Assembly: GCA_040954595.2 (NCBI GenBank)
Contig: CM082578.2
Location: 8,246,001 to 8,310,000 of the forward strand
DNA: 64,000 nucleotides
Source of the DNA: Balanoglossus misakiensis
Lineage: Eukaryota > Hemichordata
Direction of reading: 5' to 3'
Positions 25,001-36,654 of this stretch are shown piece after piece. Under the pieces are notes generated by a model. That model did no database searches. It had not been told where the DNA came from and saw only the letters and a program-made list of their open reading frames with translations. How positions within the stretch are numbered: position 1 is the stretch's first letter; each line of letters begins with the position of its first letter. A program made the position numbers and the translations under genes.

Positions 25001-28000
25001 TTCTCTGTATTTGTAGAACTTCAGTCAGATGCCTATCATTCATTTTATAATGAGGATACCATGGCAGTGTTGTAAAAAAAACACCTAGAGTTTATATACA
25101 TTGTACATCTGCTGCCGTATTGTATACAGACAGATAATTAAACTTTCACATTCTTTCCTTTCAGGGATCCATGTGCCTATGCATTTACATTGAGCCAGTA
25201 CTTAATCCGTCAGAAGCATATGTTGCATGGATACGAAGCCAGGGAACTGAAATACATACCAAAGGTAAAAACTGTGGTGTACATGATGTATTGTGACAGA
25301 TATCGTGGCATTGTGGACGCAGAAAAGAAATGTAGTTTGTGGAATTTGTACTTTCACTTTGTCTTGCTGAGCTACTTGTTAAATCATAGACAGTAGAGGG
25401 GGGAATTGTCATCAGAATTTTACTCTAGTGGGAAAGAAAGTACAACTGATAAAAATCCCAAGCATAGATTGTACAGCCAGAAAGGACTCGTGACTTTACA
25501 TCATCAGGATCAACAAATTCTGATACGTGTATATGATGTCCTTAATGTTTAGACTGTGTTGGTCAACACTTTTTCTTGTGTGTCTCTAGATTGTCCACGT
25601 TGTGTGCAAAAGGCTAGCGGAACTGGCAAACAGCGAGCACGCCGGCTCCTACGGAGAAATCCACTTGCCACTCCAGGAGAAACTGGAGATTGAGAAAGAG
25701 ACCGCGAGCCACGCTTTCTCCGATCAGAGGCGGCGGAAACCCACGTGGGACATCATCGACGACAATCCGCCGGACGGCAGCAGCAGCAGCGGGGGGACCC
25801 TGAAACTGCCGCCCATACGCAAGGCCAAGAGCGCCGAGTCCCTGGTGCCGGAGTCGGAAAGAAACGGGGAGAGGGTGGTGCCCAAGCCGAAGTTCGTACC
25901 CAGGAGCCCCAATCTGAAACTGAAGTCGTACGAGGCGGCGGCGTCCAAGGGAAGTTCCGGGTCATCGGGTTCCGACGACGAGCCGCTGACGACCAGGAGC
26001 GAGTCGTACGCGGGGAGGACGGACGCCCGGCCGTTCCCGGACGGCCTGGACCACAGACCGATGGCCACGGCCATGTCCATCGACGCCGGTCTGGTCTCCG
26101 GGTTGAACAAGAAGCCCCTGAGGAAGCGATTCAGCCGCGGTCCACTGCCAAGGAGGAGCTCCGTTCTCAGCCAGATCAGTGAGTCGCTGTCCGTGAGCGA
26201 GGAGAACCAGGACATACTGATCATCGCCAAAGCCATGGCCTTCAATATGAACTCCAAGATTGACCAACACGAAAAAGCAAGGGTTGACGCTTTTCAGGTA
26301 AGTCCAGGTCTTGTTCAGTGTTCTTTGGTCCAGTCGTACATTGTGTAACATTTTCATTATATGATTGAAAGCCAGTACATGGCCACATTCATCTTTTCTT
26401 ACATTTGACCCAAGGCTTATGCTCAGTTTTTAGTTTCAATTTTCCTTGATTTTGCAAACAGACATAAATAGCCTCACAATGCTGCATTTGTGGTGAGAAA
26501 CGCCATGTAAAAGTCTTGTCCAAGTTTTTCTTTGTCTTTAATTTTGTTGATCTTTCAACCACTGAAACATCGAAGCTCAGAAAACTGCCTTTCCAGACTA
26601 AACTGTCATGGAGTAATTAATTATCATCTAATGTTAAATATCATCCTCTTCGTACTAGCGAACATGTACATTAATTCTTGCAAATTTCTACACTAATCAG
26701 CTTGACCCATTCATCTTTATATGCAACTTCCGTTTCACATTAAAATGCACTGTCTTTGCTGATTTTCAGGCTTTGAAACAGAGGTTGGAATCACTGCAAG
26801 TAGGTTATTGCTAAGCTTACTTTTATTTTTCTGTGTTTGTCGCTCATGATTTCAGCAATTTTGCCATGCATTATTTTGTTCGTGCTCGCCATGCGCTTAT
26901 ACTTTCTGTCTGCACTGCACAGTTAATGCTGTTAACCACATAACATAAGTTTGTAAAATTTGGTTTCGCCGTAACATTGATGATACATGTATGACTATGT
27001 ACTGTGAACAAGAGAGTTGGTTGTATAGTGAAGTGTCAAAGATTTAGCTTGGAGGCTCCAGAAATTCAGTTAATATTGATGTTTGCTGAGATTCTGTTTA
27101 ACAGCAAGAAAAAGTACCCAGGATGATTTTTATGAACGTATCAAGTGAGTGTGACACAGCTTTGAGATAGACATCTTCATTTTTCGTCAACTGCTTGACC
27201 CCTTATTTTGAAGTTTGTGCATGTTTGAACAGCCGTAAACACAGTCAAGGATACAATGCTGCTTCAAACACAAGGCTAAGTCTTTGACCACTTTGAAAAT
27301 CAATTTTATTGTGAAGTGAAGGATGTTGAGACATTTTCTCAGAGATGTTGTTGCTTCGTTAAAATTTTGTCTCCTTCATTAATGTGTTTGCATATTATTT
27401 AATAACTTTACCGATAGCAATAACACCAATCTGATTAAAATCTGATGTAAAGGTGGCTTGATCTTTACATTTGCTGTTCAATTCTCACGTCTGCCACTCT
27501 GAAGGTGTAAAGATCGAACCAACTCTACATCTGATTTTAATCAGATTGGCAATAGCACCAGCTCATATGATATTTCTCTCATGGTGTGACGCAGGTTTAT
27601 TTCACCAACACTCGATGTGTTGCTATTAATTTCTCTTAGGACTTCAAATGTTTTGACATGAACACACCGAATCTTTGCTGAAATTGGGGTTATTACAACA
27701 CATGCAAAACAAAATATGTCAGTGTTGTCGCCACTTGTAGTGGGTGTGTTATGAATGCAAGTACGCTGACATAGAGAGAGCACTCAGCCGTAGCTAGGTC
27801 ATGTTGGTTCGGGCTACAAAACACAAATGACGTTATCCACAGAGGGTGCTGCTTATGATGTATTCACGGTGTGCATCACAAAGGGCAGTCAGTCCATAGA
27901 TGAGCAGCTCACATGTCATACTGTCATACTCCTGTCCCATATTCCTCTGGAATCCAGTGGGTGGGCATTACACAAGAGAATGGGGTGTTTGGTGAACAGT

Positions 28001-29594
28001 TTAGCTAATAAATGAGTAGGGTGAGATATCACCAAGTAATGGTGTAAATTACACCTTTCACACCTTTTTCCACTGTAGAGGTCAAACTTTACCCTAGAAA
28101 ACAATGGGTTTGGACTGAATCATGATGATGGAAAGGGATATCAGTAAAACTCCCCCTGCCCCCCCCCCCCCCCCCAACATCAACAATAGTTGTTTAGCAC
28201 CTTCTCTCCCTACTATCAGTGTGATGTAACCTACATGTATACTGTGTATCTTACAGCATGATCTGAATGCAACCAGTGCAGCCTGGAATATCATATCCAC
28301 AGAGGAAGATCCCTATGTGTTGTGTGCTCTTATGTACTCTTGGCTGGAACACTTGAAGGTGAATAGAACTTTCTCTCTTGATCTTCTTCTCTACTAGTTT
28401 TATTTCGTGATAAATCCCCCTTATAACTGCCTAAACCAGATTATGGACTGACAAACAATGCTTGTAGCATAATTTATATGTATGTTGCTTTGTAATAGCG
28501 GAGTTGCCAACCCCCAAATTAGGTTGCAGTGTAAATTTGGGTCTGGCTTAGATGTTTTTGCCTAAATGTGTTCACCCATTTCCCCCACAACTTTTTTGAG
28601 TTTCAATGATATCTATTTGTGGACACATACTAGCCACTTATGGGAGCTTCTAGTATGATATCACGATACGAAAAAGTTTAATATAGTGAATTTTTTTTTT
28701 CGTCTTTTTTATAGGAACCTGTACTCAGTGTCCAAGATCTCCATAACCTTGTTGAACACACAAATAATCCTAAGGAGGGAATGAAACTGCTGGGCAGGGT
28801 AAGGATAACTATACTACTAACATATATACTTGTAACTTGACTCGCCGTGCAATTACCCGCAAACTGATATAATTTGCATGAAAATTCAAATTTTCACACT
28901 CAGGGCACTGAATCCATCAGCATACTACACACTGTTTGTATGCCAGACAAATCCTTGCTTTTGGAAAGGACCTTTTTGAACATTAGCGACATGTGTCAAT
29001 CTTTGGGGAAGTTTACATTTTGTGAAAGTCAATTTGCACAGTTATTGCGTGCAGAGGTTGGAAATACTTTTATAGTCCATGCTGCTCTTTAAATGTTGTT
29101 AGCTATTGTACCTTAAGGAGTTGCAGGATATTGATTGTGTCTTTCCGTGTTGTGTTTCACAGGGAGAAAGGCACACATTGGAGTGTGTGATGAAAGCCGT
29201 GGCCAAACTTCACCCTCTGTCCAAAGAGTACGAGCGGCCCATACTACAGAGGATACTGTCGGCCTTCACCGGCCAAGCGAAGATCAAACCCAGCAACGTG
29301 TCTCTCGGCACGGACAAGACCATCGGTGTCAAATTCCTCGAAGCCTACCTGGAGGTTCTGCGCGAACGCCTCATGGCGGCGGACGACGCGCAGTCGGAGA
29401 CGGCCAGCCTCGACAGTCGCTCAATGGCGGGCGACGAGATGAGTCTGAAGGTGCCAACGTCGTATAGTATGGCCAGTATGGCTGTAGACGGCAAGAGTAG
29501 ATCGCTGGACGCACCACACATCTCCAAGTCGCACAGCGAACCTGTCATGACGGTGCCAGCCAAGAAAAATAACACATTGCCGCCGATCAAGTAG
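13078..29594 (+). CDS. PTPDC1: Protein tyrosine phosphatase domain-containing protein 1
   Basis: Cysteine-dependent phosphatase of the dual-specificity-like group; the mammalian orthologue (PTP9Q22) has been linked to centrosome/cilium function. Exons: 13078-13138, 19576-19819, 20288-20368, 21416-21534, 22605-22705, 24560-24675, 24850-24939, 25165-25264, 25590-26297, 26770-26799, 28257-28358, 28715-28798, 29163-29594 (TAG). Every junction is in phase, giving 755 residues; human PTPDC1 is about the same size. Features: [15 protein letters not shown] (about residues 75-90), [15 protein letters not shown], the WPD-type loop FGWDDYGV with general acid D178, and the P-loop [11 protein letters not shown] with C207 and R213. 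[17 protein letters not shown] follows. Residues 305-540 are a low-complexity, serine-rich linker, and the conserved C-terminal domain begins at [19 protein letters not shown]. The first exon is the least certain; an ATG at 19585 is an alternative start. The exon at 22605 has a second version at 22789. Confidence 0.92.
13584..13666. mobile_element. Foldback MITE, family A, copy 1
   Basis: Imperfect inverted repeat in PTPDC1 intron 1. The left arm begins TAGCTGCAATGATTGT and contains GCGGGTGCTGCTGGGT. The right arm is its complement, with a 4-base insertion, and ends GCATTGCAGCTA. The arms are about 33 bases with a short loop. The same arms occur at 38808-38925. No clear target duplication was found. 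Confidence 0.7.
14100..14197. mobile_element. Small inverted-repeat element, family B, with 8-bp target duplication
   Basis: The 98-base element has terminal repeats TAGCTGTAGTAACGCAG and CTGCGTTACTACAGCTA; further inside, imperfect arms run through GGGGGTGGTGATTACC. It is flanked by the direct repeat TCCAAATT (14092-14099 and 14198-14205). An 8-bp duplication with terminal inverted repeats is what hAT-type transposases leave, so this may be a non-autonomous hAT derivative. It has no coding capacity. Confidence 0.75.
16837..16931. repeat. (ATG/GAT)n trinucleotide microsatellite
   Basis: Interrupted GAT/ATG repeats of about 95 bases in intron 1 of PTPDC1. On the minus strand they give artificial serine- and histidine-rich frames. 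Confidence 0.95.
19297..19466. repeat. Inverted repeat with 24-base arms
   Basis: The left arm (19297-19321), carrying GGGGTCACCGCGCT, is complementary to the right arm (19442-19466), carrying AGCGCGGTGACCCC; both are bordered by AATAAAAT-like sequence. The 120-base loop has no recognised content. It lies in PTPDC1 intron 1, about 110 bases before exon 2. Confidence 0.7.
19905..20025 (-). repeat. Dispersed repeat, family D, minus-oriented copy
   Basis: Read on the minus strand it contains AACCCTTTCACCCCCAG, TTTAGAGGTCCAACC and CCATAGAAAAC. The same words in the same order occur at 44975-45075, and in part at 28071-28135, so this is an interspersed repeat of unknown class. Confidence 0.6.
22789..22889 (+). 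other. PTPDC1: Duplicate, probably mutually exclusive, PTPDC1 exon (WPD-loop region)
   Basis: This is a 101-base copy of the exon at 22605-22705, with the same length and phase and its own AG and GT sites, separated by only 83 bases. The main exon reads [15 protein letters not shown] and the copy [15 protein letters not shown]; both end in MVKV(M/L)SFAL(Q/E)(E/Q)GK. The copy keeps the tryptophan and the catalytic-type aspartate (position 178) but changes G175A, D177R and G180S. Because 101 is not a multiple of three, including both or neither would shift the frame before the P-loop, so exactly one should be used per transcript. No stop codon or broken site is seen, so it looks functional rather than decayed. 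Confidence 0.85.
23776..23795. promoter_or_regulatory. Perfect 20-bp palindrome with CRE core
   Basis: GGTCACTGACGTCAGTGACC is a perfect palindrome centred on TGACGTCA, the cAMP-response element consensus; TCAAAG and CTTTGA flank it to give an imperfect 34-base palindrome. It lies in the intron between the duplicated PTPDC1 exon and the P-loop exon. The regulatory role is inferred from the motif only. Confidence 0.4.
24228..24264. repeat. (CA)n microsatellite
   Basis: About 37 bases of CA repeat with one CG interruption, in the PTPDC1 intron upstream of the P-loop exon. Confidence 0.95.
27427..27548. mobile_element. MITE, family C, copy 1 (short)
   Basis: The 122-base element has ends CAATCTGATTAAAATC and GATTTTAATCAGATTG, extended inward by a similar stretch ending GATCTTTAC. 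The flanks GCAATAACAC and GCAATAGCAC form a 10-base direct repeat with one mismatch, consistent with a target duplication. It has the same terminal sequence as the element at 54182-54514. Confidence 0.75.
28071..28135 (+). repeat. Dispersed repeat, family D, partial copy
   Basis: Contains GTAGAGGTCAAACTTTACC and AGAAAACAATGGGTTTGGAC, matching the copies at 44975-45075 (plus) and 19905-20025 (minus). A 17-base C run follows at 28159-28175. Confidence 0.6.
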
Positions 29595-32500
29595 CTGAAC
29601 CGTTATTATCTGCGACGGCCTGGAGCATTTAAGGTGGTGAATGTGTTACTGTGTATAAAAATGATGACAAATTTTGCGAGCGTTTCAGCCTACATATTTG
29701 GGTCCCCTTGGAGGTTGACTCTGAAGAAGTCAACTTGTCTGCGAAAGAGAACAAATGGCAGATTTTAATTCATCTTGTTTTCATCCAATTCAATGATAAA
29801 TTTAGACTTTCACTTTTAATCCGTTGGTCAGAGTACATTTTATTTGCAATCTTGAACAGACATGGTATAGCTTCACTGAATATCAGAAGCACAGCTACGT
29901 ACATGTACATGTGTATGTGTCGCAGTTTGTGAGATTAAGTAATCAGCATTTCTAGATTATCAGAATCCATTTAGAATACACCCAGCCATGCATGAATTTT
30001 TGAGTTTGAATTCCGTGTGGCACAGCAGAAGAAATCTGTTAAGTCTCGCATTAACGCTGCCCTGCGTGGACTTTCCAAAAGTAAATTTGAATTTTGGAAT
30101 TAATGTTGTCTCTGATTGTGATTATTTCCATGTTTCACCAAGCGTTGTAAAATACCATTGGCGCGTCACTGTGACTGAGAGGGCACACTTGTAGACTGCT
30201 GCTGTAACCACAGTTAATTCCAAGCCTGGATGATTTTTTTTGTAGAAATGACTTTTAATTCGGAATTACATAGAATAGTTGTACATAGGGAATATGTCAC
30301 AGGACGTAATATTTGTATATATTTGATGTGAACTTACAGACAGTTAGTTGTACAGATAATTTTTCAATGCCTGAATCCATCTTCTTTCTATCAGGGATAG
30401 CTGTCTCCAGCGCTTACTAACTTGAAATGGTGAGTTGTTGTTCAAAGCAGTGAAAGTGCTATTTCCCAGTCAAACCTGTCTACAGCAGAGAACTTTCCTA
30501 AACTGACCTTTATACACAGGTCAGTTAGTGTACATGTAACTTGCACAGGGATTGTTAGCAACGTGGCCACTAAATAGAGGTGACCACTAACACAGGTTTG
30601 ACTAATTTTTTGCAGACCGCATAACTTATTCTTCTGTCTTATTTTTTTTGTTACATTTGTATCATTGCCTTTTGCCAACCTGTTGTGAAGTTCGTCATAA
30701 CAGAGTTAAGTACAGAATTTTGTGTTTACTGTTGATTTGGGTTAAAAGCCGTACCGGTAGTTCAAAATGGAGCCACAATTCAGAGTTGCAATTTTAGCCA
30801 CAATTACCATGGGAAGTGGAGATCTAGCCAATCACAGATTTTCACTTGGATGGCCGTGGGAGAAAAAAAAAGCAAAACTTCATGGTCATCAGAAGGCTTG
30901 ACAGACACTAATTTACTGTGGGTGTATATAAATTATAGGTGATCGTATCCCTTTAATATGTGGGCAATTTACCCAGAATGCAATGCAGGTGGTAAATGAT
31001 ACAACACACAGGTTGGTGCATGTAACATGTAATGCAAAGTACAAAGTGTGGTTTGCATGCATGCATGCCCGTTGTGGACTCTATCATGTCCTCGGTATAT
31101 ATACACAGGCTTCAACAGAATGTCACCATTTGGTTGTATGTGTGTTTTATTTCTATCAAACTTGGTATCACATCATTCTGGTGTGACCGTACGTAGCAAA
31201 TCAAACAAAAGCTTGCATTTTCACACACTAACATATTGTGGATATATTTAAAATCGCCTAATTCCTGTGCAATATTGGTAGTATTTATTTGTGCTACTGT
31301 TTGTATTTAGAGCACACTTAGAACTTTTTTATCTGCTAACACACAAACTTCATCTTTGCCCCCAATCCTTCTGTGTATATTTGGACTAACCCTTCTTTTG
31401 GTGTGGGATTGTTTCATTCTTAGAATAGGGGTGTGTTCAAAACGAGACAAAAAGAAAAACACTTGCCATCATGTCATAACCGGCTGTTGTTTTTCAGTTA
31501 TTTTGAAAAGTATTTATTAAGTTAGTTAAAATCTGCCTATTCCATCCAAGCCTTTTTATTCATTTTTCATCAGATTAGAGCATTTACTTGATTTTTTCTT
31601 ATTTGTTGGTTTTGTGTGTGTGTTCAATTTTAGAATGCTAATTTAAATAGGTCTACTTCAGTATTCCAAGTTTGCTGTGAATCACTATTTTGAGCCGTAG
31701 TTTGGCGTATAAATGTACTGGGATAGAAATTATCACAAAATGTGAAAACCATTTCTTTTTTGGAAAAGAAGTTTACATGATCGGTTGTTTGCCAAGCTGT
31801 GATTATTTTGATTGCACTTTCTTTTTCTAAAACATTCAGCATATCACAAAGTGGGATTAATTTCACTGTAAACCAGTTACTGTATGGGAGGAACCACAAT
31901 TTGTGCCTCCCAAATCTTTTGCCAAATTTAATAACATTTTACTGCATGTGACAAATATGCTCCCTCTGATGTCCATAGGAATGAGGTATGATCAGTTTTG
32001 GAATGTGCATAAGATCTGGGCCCTAATTGTTTATGCATTTGACTCCATGGTGTATCCCCCTCCCCCCCCCCCCCCACACACACACACTTGACTGAGATAA
32101 AAGTATGCTGTCAGAATACATGTCGTGATGATGATTTGTCTCATACACCACCATTGTTTCTGAAAACTCTCAAGATAATGAATGTACCAAAGTTTGGATG
32201 GAGCAATATCCAACAACATGCTTTAATAGCTCAAACCAAAAAGAATGTCAAAAGCGGGTGATTTAGCCCCCCTTCAGCCATCTTGCAGTGGACAGTTTTG
32301 TATGTGGATTTTTGTCATGCAAGTCTGCAGGATGCCCACAAGTGTATGGGAGATCTCTCCATGCATTTATGGTGCAGCGTATATATGGTGTAGTGAAAGC
32401 ATGTAACTTACGAACTTCGAAGTTCTGATTTTGTCTTTCGGGATGTTGTAAGATTTAATAGCAAGAAAAAACCAACAATAAGCAAGCTACAAAACAAGCC

Positions 32501-33132
32501 TCAAAAGCTGTCTTATCTTAAATTATTGGCATTATTACTTGTTTTCAATTGTTGGTTATATTTCTGGAGTTAGTGGGAATTGAAATATGTTGTCAATACA
32601 TCAAATTTTGTTCTCTCAAAATTGCATCAAAATTTATTTCAAAGCATTTGATTTGTACAGTAATCTTTATACAATGCTAACATTTGATGAAGGATACAAT
32701 CATTTCGTATGAGTGGGAATGTTGTCTTTTACCTGTAAATCTGAAACGGACATTAAAAGCAAACTTCTTATCAAATATGGGTGCTTGTCTTTCTTGGTCT
32801 ATAAAGCAAGTATTGATGTCAAATTCGACAATCCCCCCCCCCCCCTTCGCAACATGGCAACAGGTGGTAGATCTTGATTCTACCCTCTATATGCTTGCAT
32901 CTTGGAATTATTTCCTGTGAGTGTGAGATGTGTTTGAAGGTGCCCTCACAAAATGTCTGGTCTCATGGTTGTAGCACAGCGCACCCATGCGGTTGAAATG
33001 ACACAGGGAACACATACTTCGCCAGTGGGGGCGCTTGTACGGATTTTTACTCTGGGTCGTTTCTGAACAAATTCCGAACTTTTGTAGGCCACGTAACAGA
33101 GATGAAGTTCTGGGAATTTTATCGGCAACACC
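29595..33132. other. Spacer between PTPDC1 and the minus-strand 226-residue gene
   Basis: The first part is the presumed PTPDC1 3' UTR; I did not find a convincing poly(A) signal near the stop. Homopolymer C runs occur at 32062-32075 (followed by CA repeats) and 32833-32845. No exon with recognisable coding content was seen. Confidence 0.5.
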
Positions 33133-34268
33133 TCACGCAATGGTGACACTAATCGGCGCGAGTTCAGATTCCTTCAAAGATTCATCCTTCCAGTACTTGA
33201 CCAAGCGTTTAGTCAGTGAGTTGGTATAGTCCAGGTACAAGGTGCGGTAGAGTGTGAATTTTTCTGAGGGCAGTCCGTCGGGAAGCGCGCCGCGGTGGAT
33301 TCTGAGATGGGTGTAGTACTTCGGAGAGATTTCACTGAAGTGGGAGAAAAAGAGAAAGGGGAAAAAACAAGTATGATTTTTTTGAAAATATGTGATTCCG
33401 GAGGCATGTACGTCAAAAGAGATCGTTCTCGGCTAGTAAAAATGCTTATCAAAGTGCAAACACATTTAGTTTTGAATTTCATACAACGGTGATATGGAGG
33501 TACAACTTTAGATTTTTTTTACAAACAAATATATTTTACAACTTCCAAGTGATATATGGCCTTCGCCAAAAGGGCGCATTGAACCATACATAGATCCAAT
33601 CCGTCGCCAATGATCGATAATATAATAGTCACAGGAATCCAAACACATACCCGGCATTATTGGCAAACAAACTGCAAATAGAAGACAGCTACAGCTACCG
33701 GGCTTTAACATGACAGTTGAACCAATACTAAACATGGTCATAGGTAGATTATATACAAGTACTTCACCAACGTATTAAATCAGACATACCACACAGATTC
33801 TTTGTGAACCTTCACATCTTTCCAGTGCTGCAGTGCCTCATCATTGGCGAACACGACCAAGTTTCCCCAGTCTCCTCCTGCTTCTCGTTCGGCCGATGCG
33901 TAGCACAAAATATCGCGGTGCGTTCCCATCGCCGGTATGAGCTCCCGGTCATTGTCCCACACCTGGTCTATCAGTTCCTGGCTGACCTCCTTGGCGTACC
34001 CGATAAACCCAACGAACATCAGCGGGTCCGTTTTCTCCTGTAAGTCCGTGGTGAGCCTTGACACGGTGTCGTCAAGACTCTGCGGAAAGACGATCCTGAT
34101 CTTCCTGTCCCCAGAAAGCGTGCCGTTGACTCCGTTTGCGTACTTGTCAAATTCCTCGGCGCATTCTCGGTTGGTTTTCACCTTCCGGATCTCCTCAATT
34201 ATCCTGGCCTTGAGTTCCATCAGGAACTCGAAATCTTCGGGGAAATCCTGTGGAAGTAGATTTTCCAT
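33133..34268 (-). CDS. Uncharacterised 226-residue protein, two exons
   Basis: Exon 1 is 34268-33790 and exon 2 is 33334-33133 (TGA). The donor GTATGT and acceptor TTCAG read on the minus strand, and phase 2/1 joins cleanly. The protein starts MENLLPQDFPEDFEFLMELK, is acidic and soluble with no signal or membrane segment, and shows the conserved-looking stretches GGDWGNLVVFANDEALQHW and YYTHLRIHRGALPDGLP. The WGN...F...AL.HW pattern followed by YY..LRIH.G recalls small proteins of the dimeric alpha-beta barrel type, but I do not recognise a named family and give no function. Codon use in both exons is GC-rich compared with the surroundings, which supports real coding. It lies between PTPDC1 and NDUFA5, in the same orientation as NDUFA5. 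Confidence 0.82.
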
Positions 34269-36399
34269 CTTGGGTGTACCTAGCAGTGACGTCAGAGGGA
34301 ATAAGTTTATAATATAACGTGGTTGTTATACCACTGTCACTCTTTCTTGATGGACTGTGGTTATACTGTGTACATGTACGTCTTTTATTGTCAGAGACAC
34401 TATTCTCATGAATACAGGTATGTGAGGGGTCATAAGTCTATTGTCCGCAATCTGCGCTATGCTCATTGCACCATATCCATGCATACCAAAATCCACACTT
34501 TCGTACAGTCACTGTAGTCTACAATCTCTGCTTTAAGATTTATGTTTCAGAACACCAAAATATCTCAAAATTGAATTATTGTGCCGCATATCATGGTCCG
34601 ATTGGCTGTCTGGATCATTGTGCTATGTGCTTGTATCTCGTCTCCTTTGACATCAACTTTCTTAAATGTTCTGTCTATAGGGTCTATGGTCTACTTCAGA
34701 TCTGAACTTAACTATGTAACACCGCTGATAAAATTCTTAGAACTGCACTCAATGGGTGCAAACTGCATGTTCTCCGTACTTGACACACGGCGATACGCGA
34801 TCATTGTACCATGATAAATCGACTTCAGTATACAAGTACTCATAAATATATGTCTCTACATATGAAATCAAATGGCAATAAATGACCCACTCCTATGCGC
34901 ATAGTGTCAAAAATGGAATCTCTTAGTGATAATGAATATCACGTTGGTTCCTTACATTTCATTGGTGGGGCCCTTGAAGTTCTATCTAACCGGGGGTTTC
35001 TTTATCATCTGACATTCACATTGAATTTTGACGTCGCCCCTTGGCCCTAAGTATCCTGAGATAGTACAAGAGGACAATATCCCGCACCTTTACGGTGTAA
35101 GGTATGAAATTGTGGATGATGAAATCAATTGCGGCGCGTTTTTACGATTAACCTTTGGCCGCACCGCTGCATTATTCTAAATACGATCGAAATTCGGAAA
35201 GGGGTCGACATACAGGCCTACACGAAGAAAACCGACGAAGTTGCTTTTCGGAGAAGAAACTTCCGAAACAACAAACCAAGCTTGATTGTGTAGACGCATC
35301 TGTCTGGAGTGCGGGACAACTCCCCCGGGGTAAGGGGGCAGAGGAGAACTTGAGAACCCACACTCGTCTTTATGTGACCACCTGTTGCCTATTGTCCTTA
35401 GCCATCCTAGCCTTGACTTCATATGGTGGACGGTCATGTCTAGCTCGCCAGAAATTAAAGTACCAGTGCCCAAACTGATAAAATTGACACATCGAACTCG
35501 GAAGCGGGGGCAGGGGGAGACGCCCTCTCACTTACAAATGCTGTTGGGTGAACCATGGGTAAAGTTTGCGGGTACATTTTGTACTACAATCATCTCGACC
35601 ATATGCGCTGTTGGATTTCCGCGACAGAATTAAATAGGCATATTTAATAACTGAACATGGGCGGTGCTTTTGTTCAGTAATCATATAGACTGTAGTCAAC
35701 TTACGCGATATTTTAACATACGTGGAACAAAGAGACCAAATTTAACACCCACCTGCGCGTTAAGCGTCTAGCACGAATGCGCTAGCTGTTCAGACCAGGC
35801 TGATCAAAAACTTGATACCCGAGATTCGGAGCTGAAAATTAGTATTGGCCACCTGCGGTACACGCATACAATATATTTCAAATAATTCTAGTGTACATGT
35901 ATATGGAGCATGCAGGCATGGCGTGCACGTTCACTTGAAGTCTCACCCGTAATGTAAAAAAGGTCACGTCCAAAGGTCAACTTGGGCCACAGATGCGATA
36001 TCCGTGAACAGAGAGTGATTAGTCTTCAGTCAATGGGACATTTAATGTCCACCAGCATTGTGTGAACTGATGCGCGTCACGTGTTAATTTTTAATAGCCT
36101 GTTAAAGAATGGTCATGGATTTGTGGGAGGGGCCCACTGCTTTCTGTTCCACATGATAGTTATTTCTGGTATCAAAGCTACATGTAGGGAAACATGTGAA
36201 CAGTCTGAATGCATAATTATGCATCCCTTTCCATACAGCTTTTGTTGTAGTTAGTACGGTAATAGATAAACAGACCAGTAGTTCACATACCACTTTATGA
36301 AGTGTCATTTGCTGTTTGAAGTGAATATTACTAGTAGCATGGCTAATGGAGGTGGAACAAAAACACGCTGGATCAAAACAGAACTTCTAAATGAGAGGC
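34269..36399. other. Spacer between the 226-residue gene and the NDUFA5 3' end
   Basis: Contains overlapping open frames on both strands at 35155-35633, none with a recognisable domain or splice-consistent partner. The immediate upstream region of the minus-strand gene (34269-34320) should hold its promoter/5' UTR. Confidence 0.4.
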
Positions 36400-36405
36400 T
36401 TTATT
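36400..36405 (-). promoter_or_regulatory. Poly(A) signal of NDUFA5
   Basis: AATAAA on the minus strand (TTTATT on plus), about 250 bases downstream of the NDUFA5 stop codon, giving a 3' UTR of ordinary length. Confidence 0.65.
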
Positions 36406-36654
36406 TACACAGTTCTAACAACACCAAAAATCGAGCGCATGCATATGCAGAATCTACAAACAGACCATTTTTTCATTTCATTTCTTTTTATTGCTCTCCG
36501 GTTCGAACAGAAGATGAATTCATGGCTCCCACACTCCACAACATACTGAAACTACAACAAAAGAAAGCGGCTGGACATTATCCAACCCAGACTATCAAAA
36601 AAGTCACACCAAGATTTGCATGTAGCAATGAGAGAACATCGCAGTGATGATCCT

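Noticed and set aside
25724-26357. Several long frames in the other five frames around 25.7-26.3 kb
   Set aside because: These are shadows of the GC-rich PTPDC1 exon 25590-26297, where few stop codons occur in any frame.
35155-35633. Overlapping frames of 80-107 codons on both strands
   Set aside because: Similar length on both strands and no domain or splice partners. This may be a CpG-richer regulatory stretch or an unknown 5' exon, but it cannot be supported as coding.
36297-36647. 116-codon plus-strand frame
   Set aside because: It falls in the NDUFA5 3' UTR on the opposite strand, includes its poly(A) signal, and shows no recognisable protein features.
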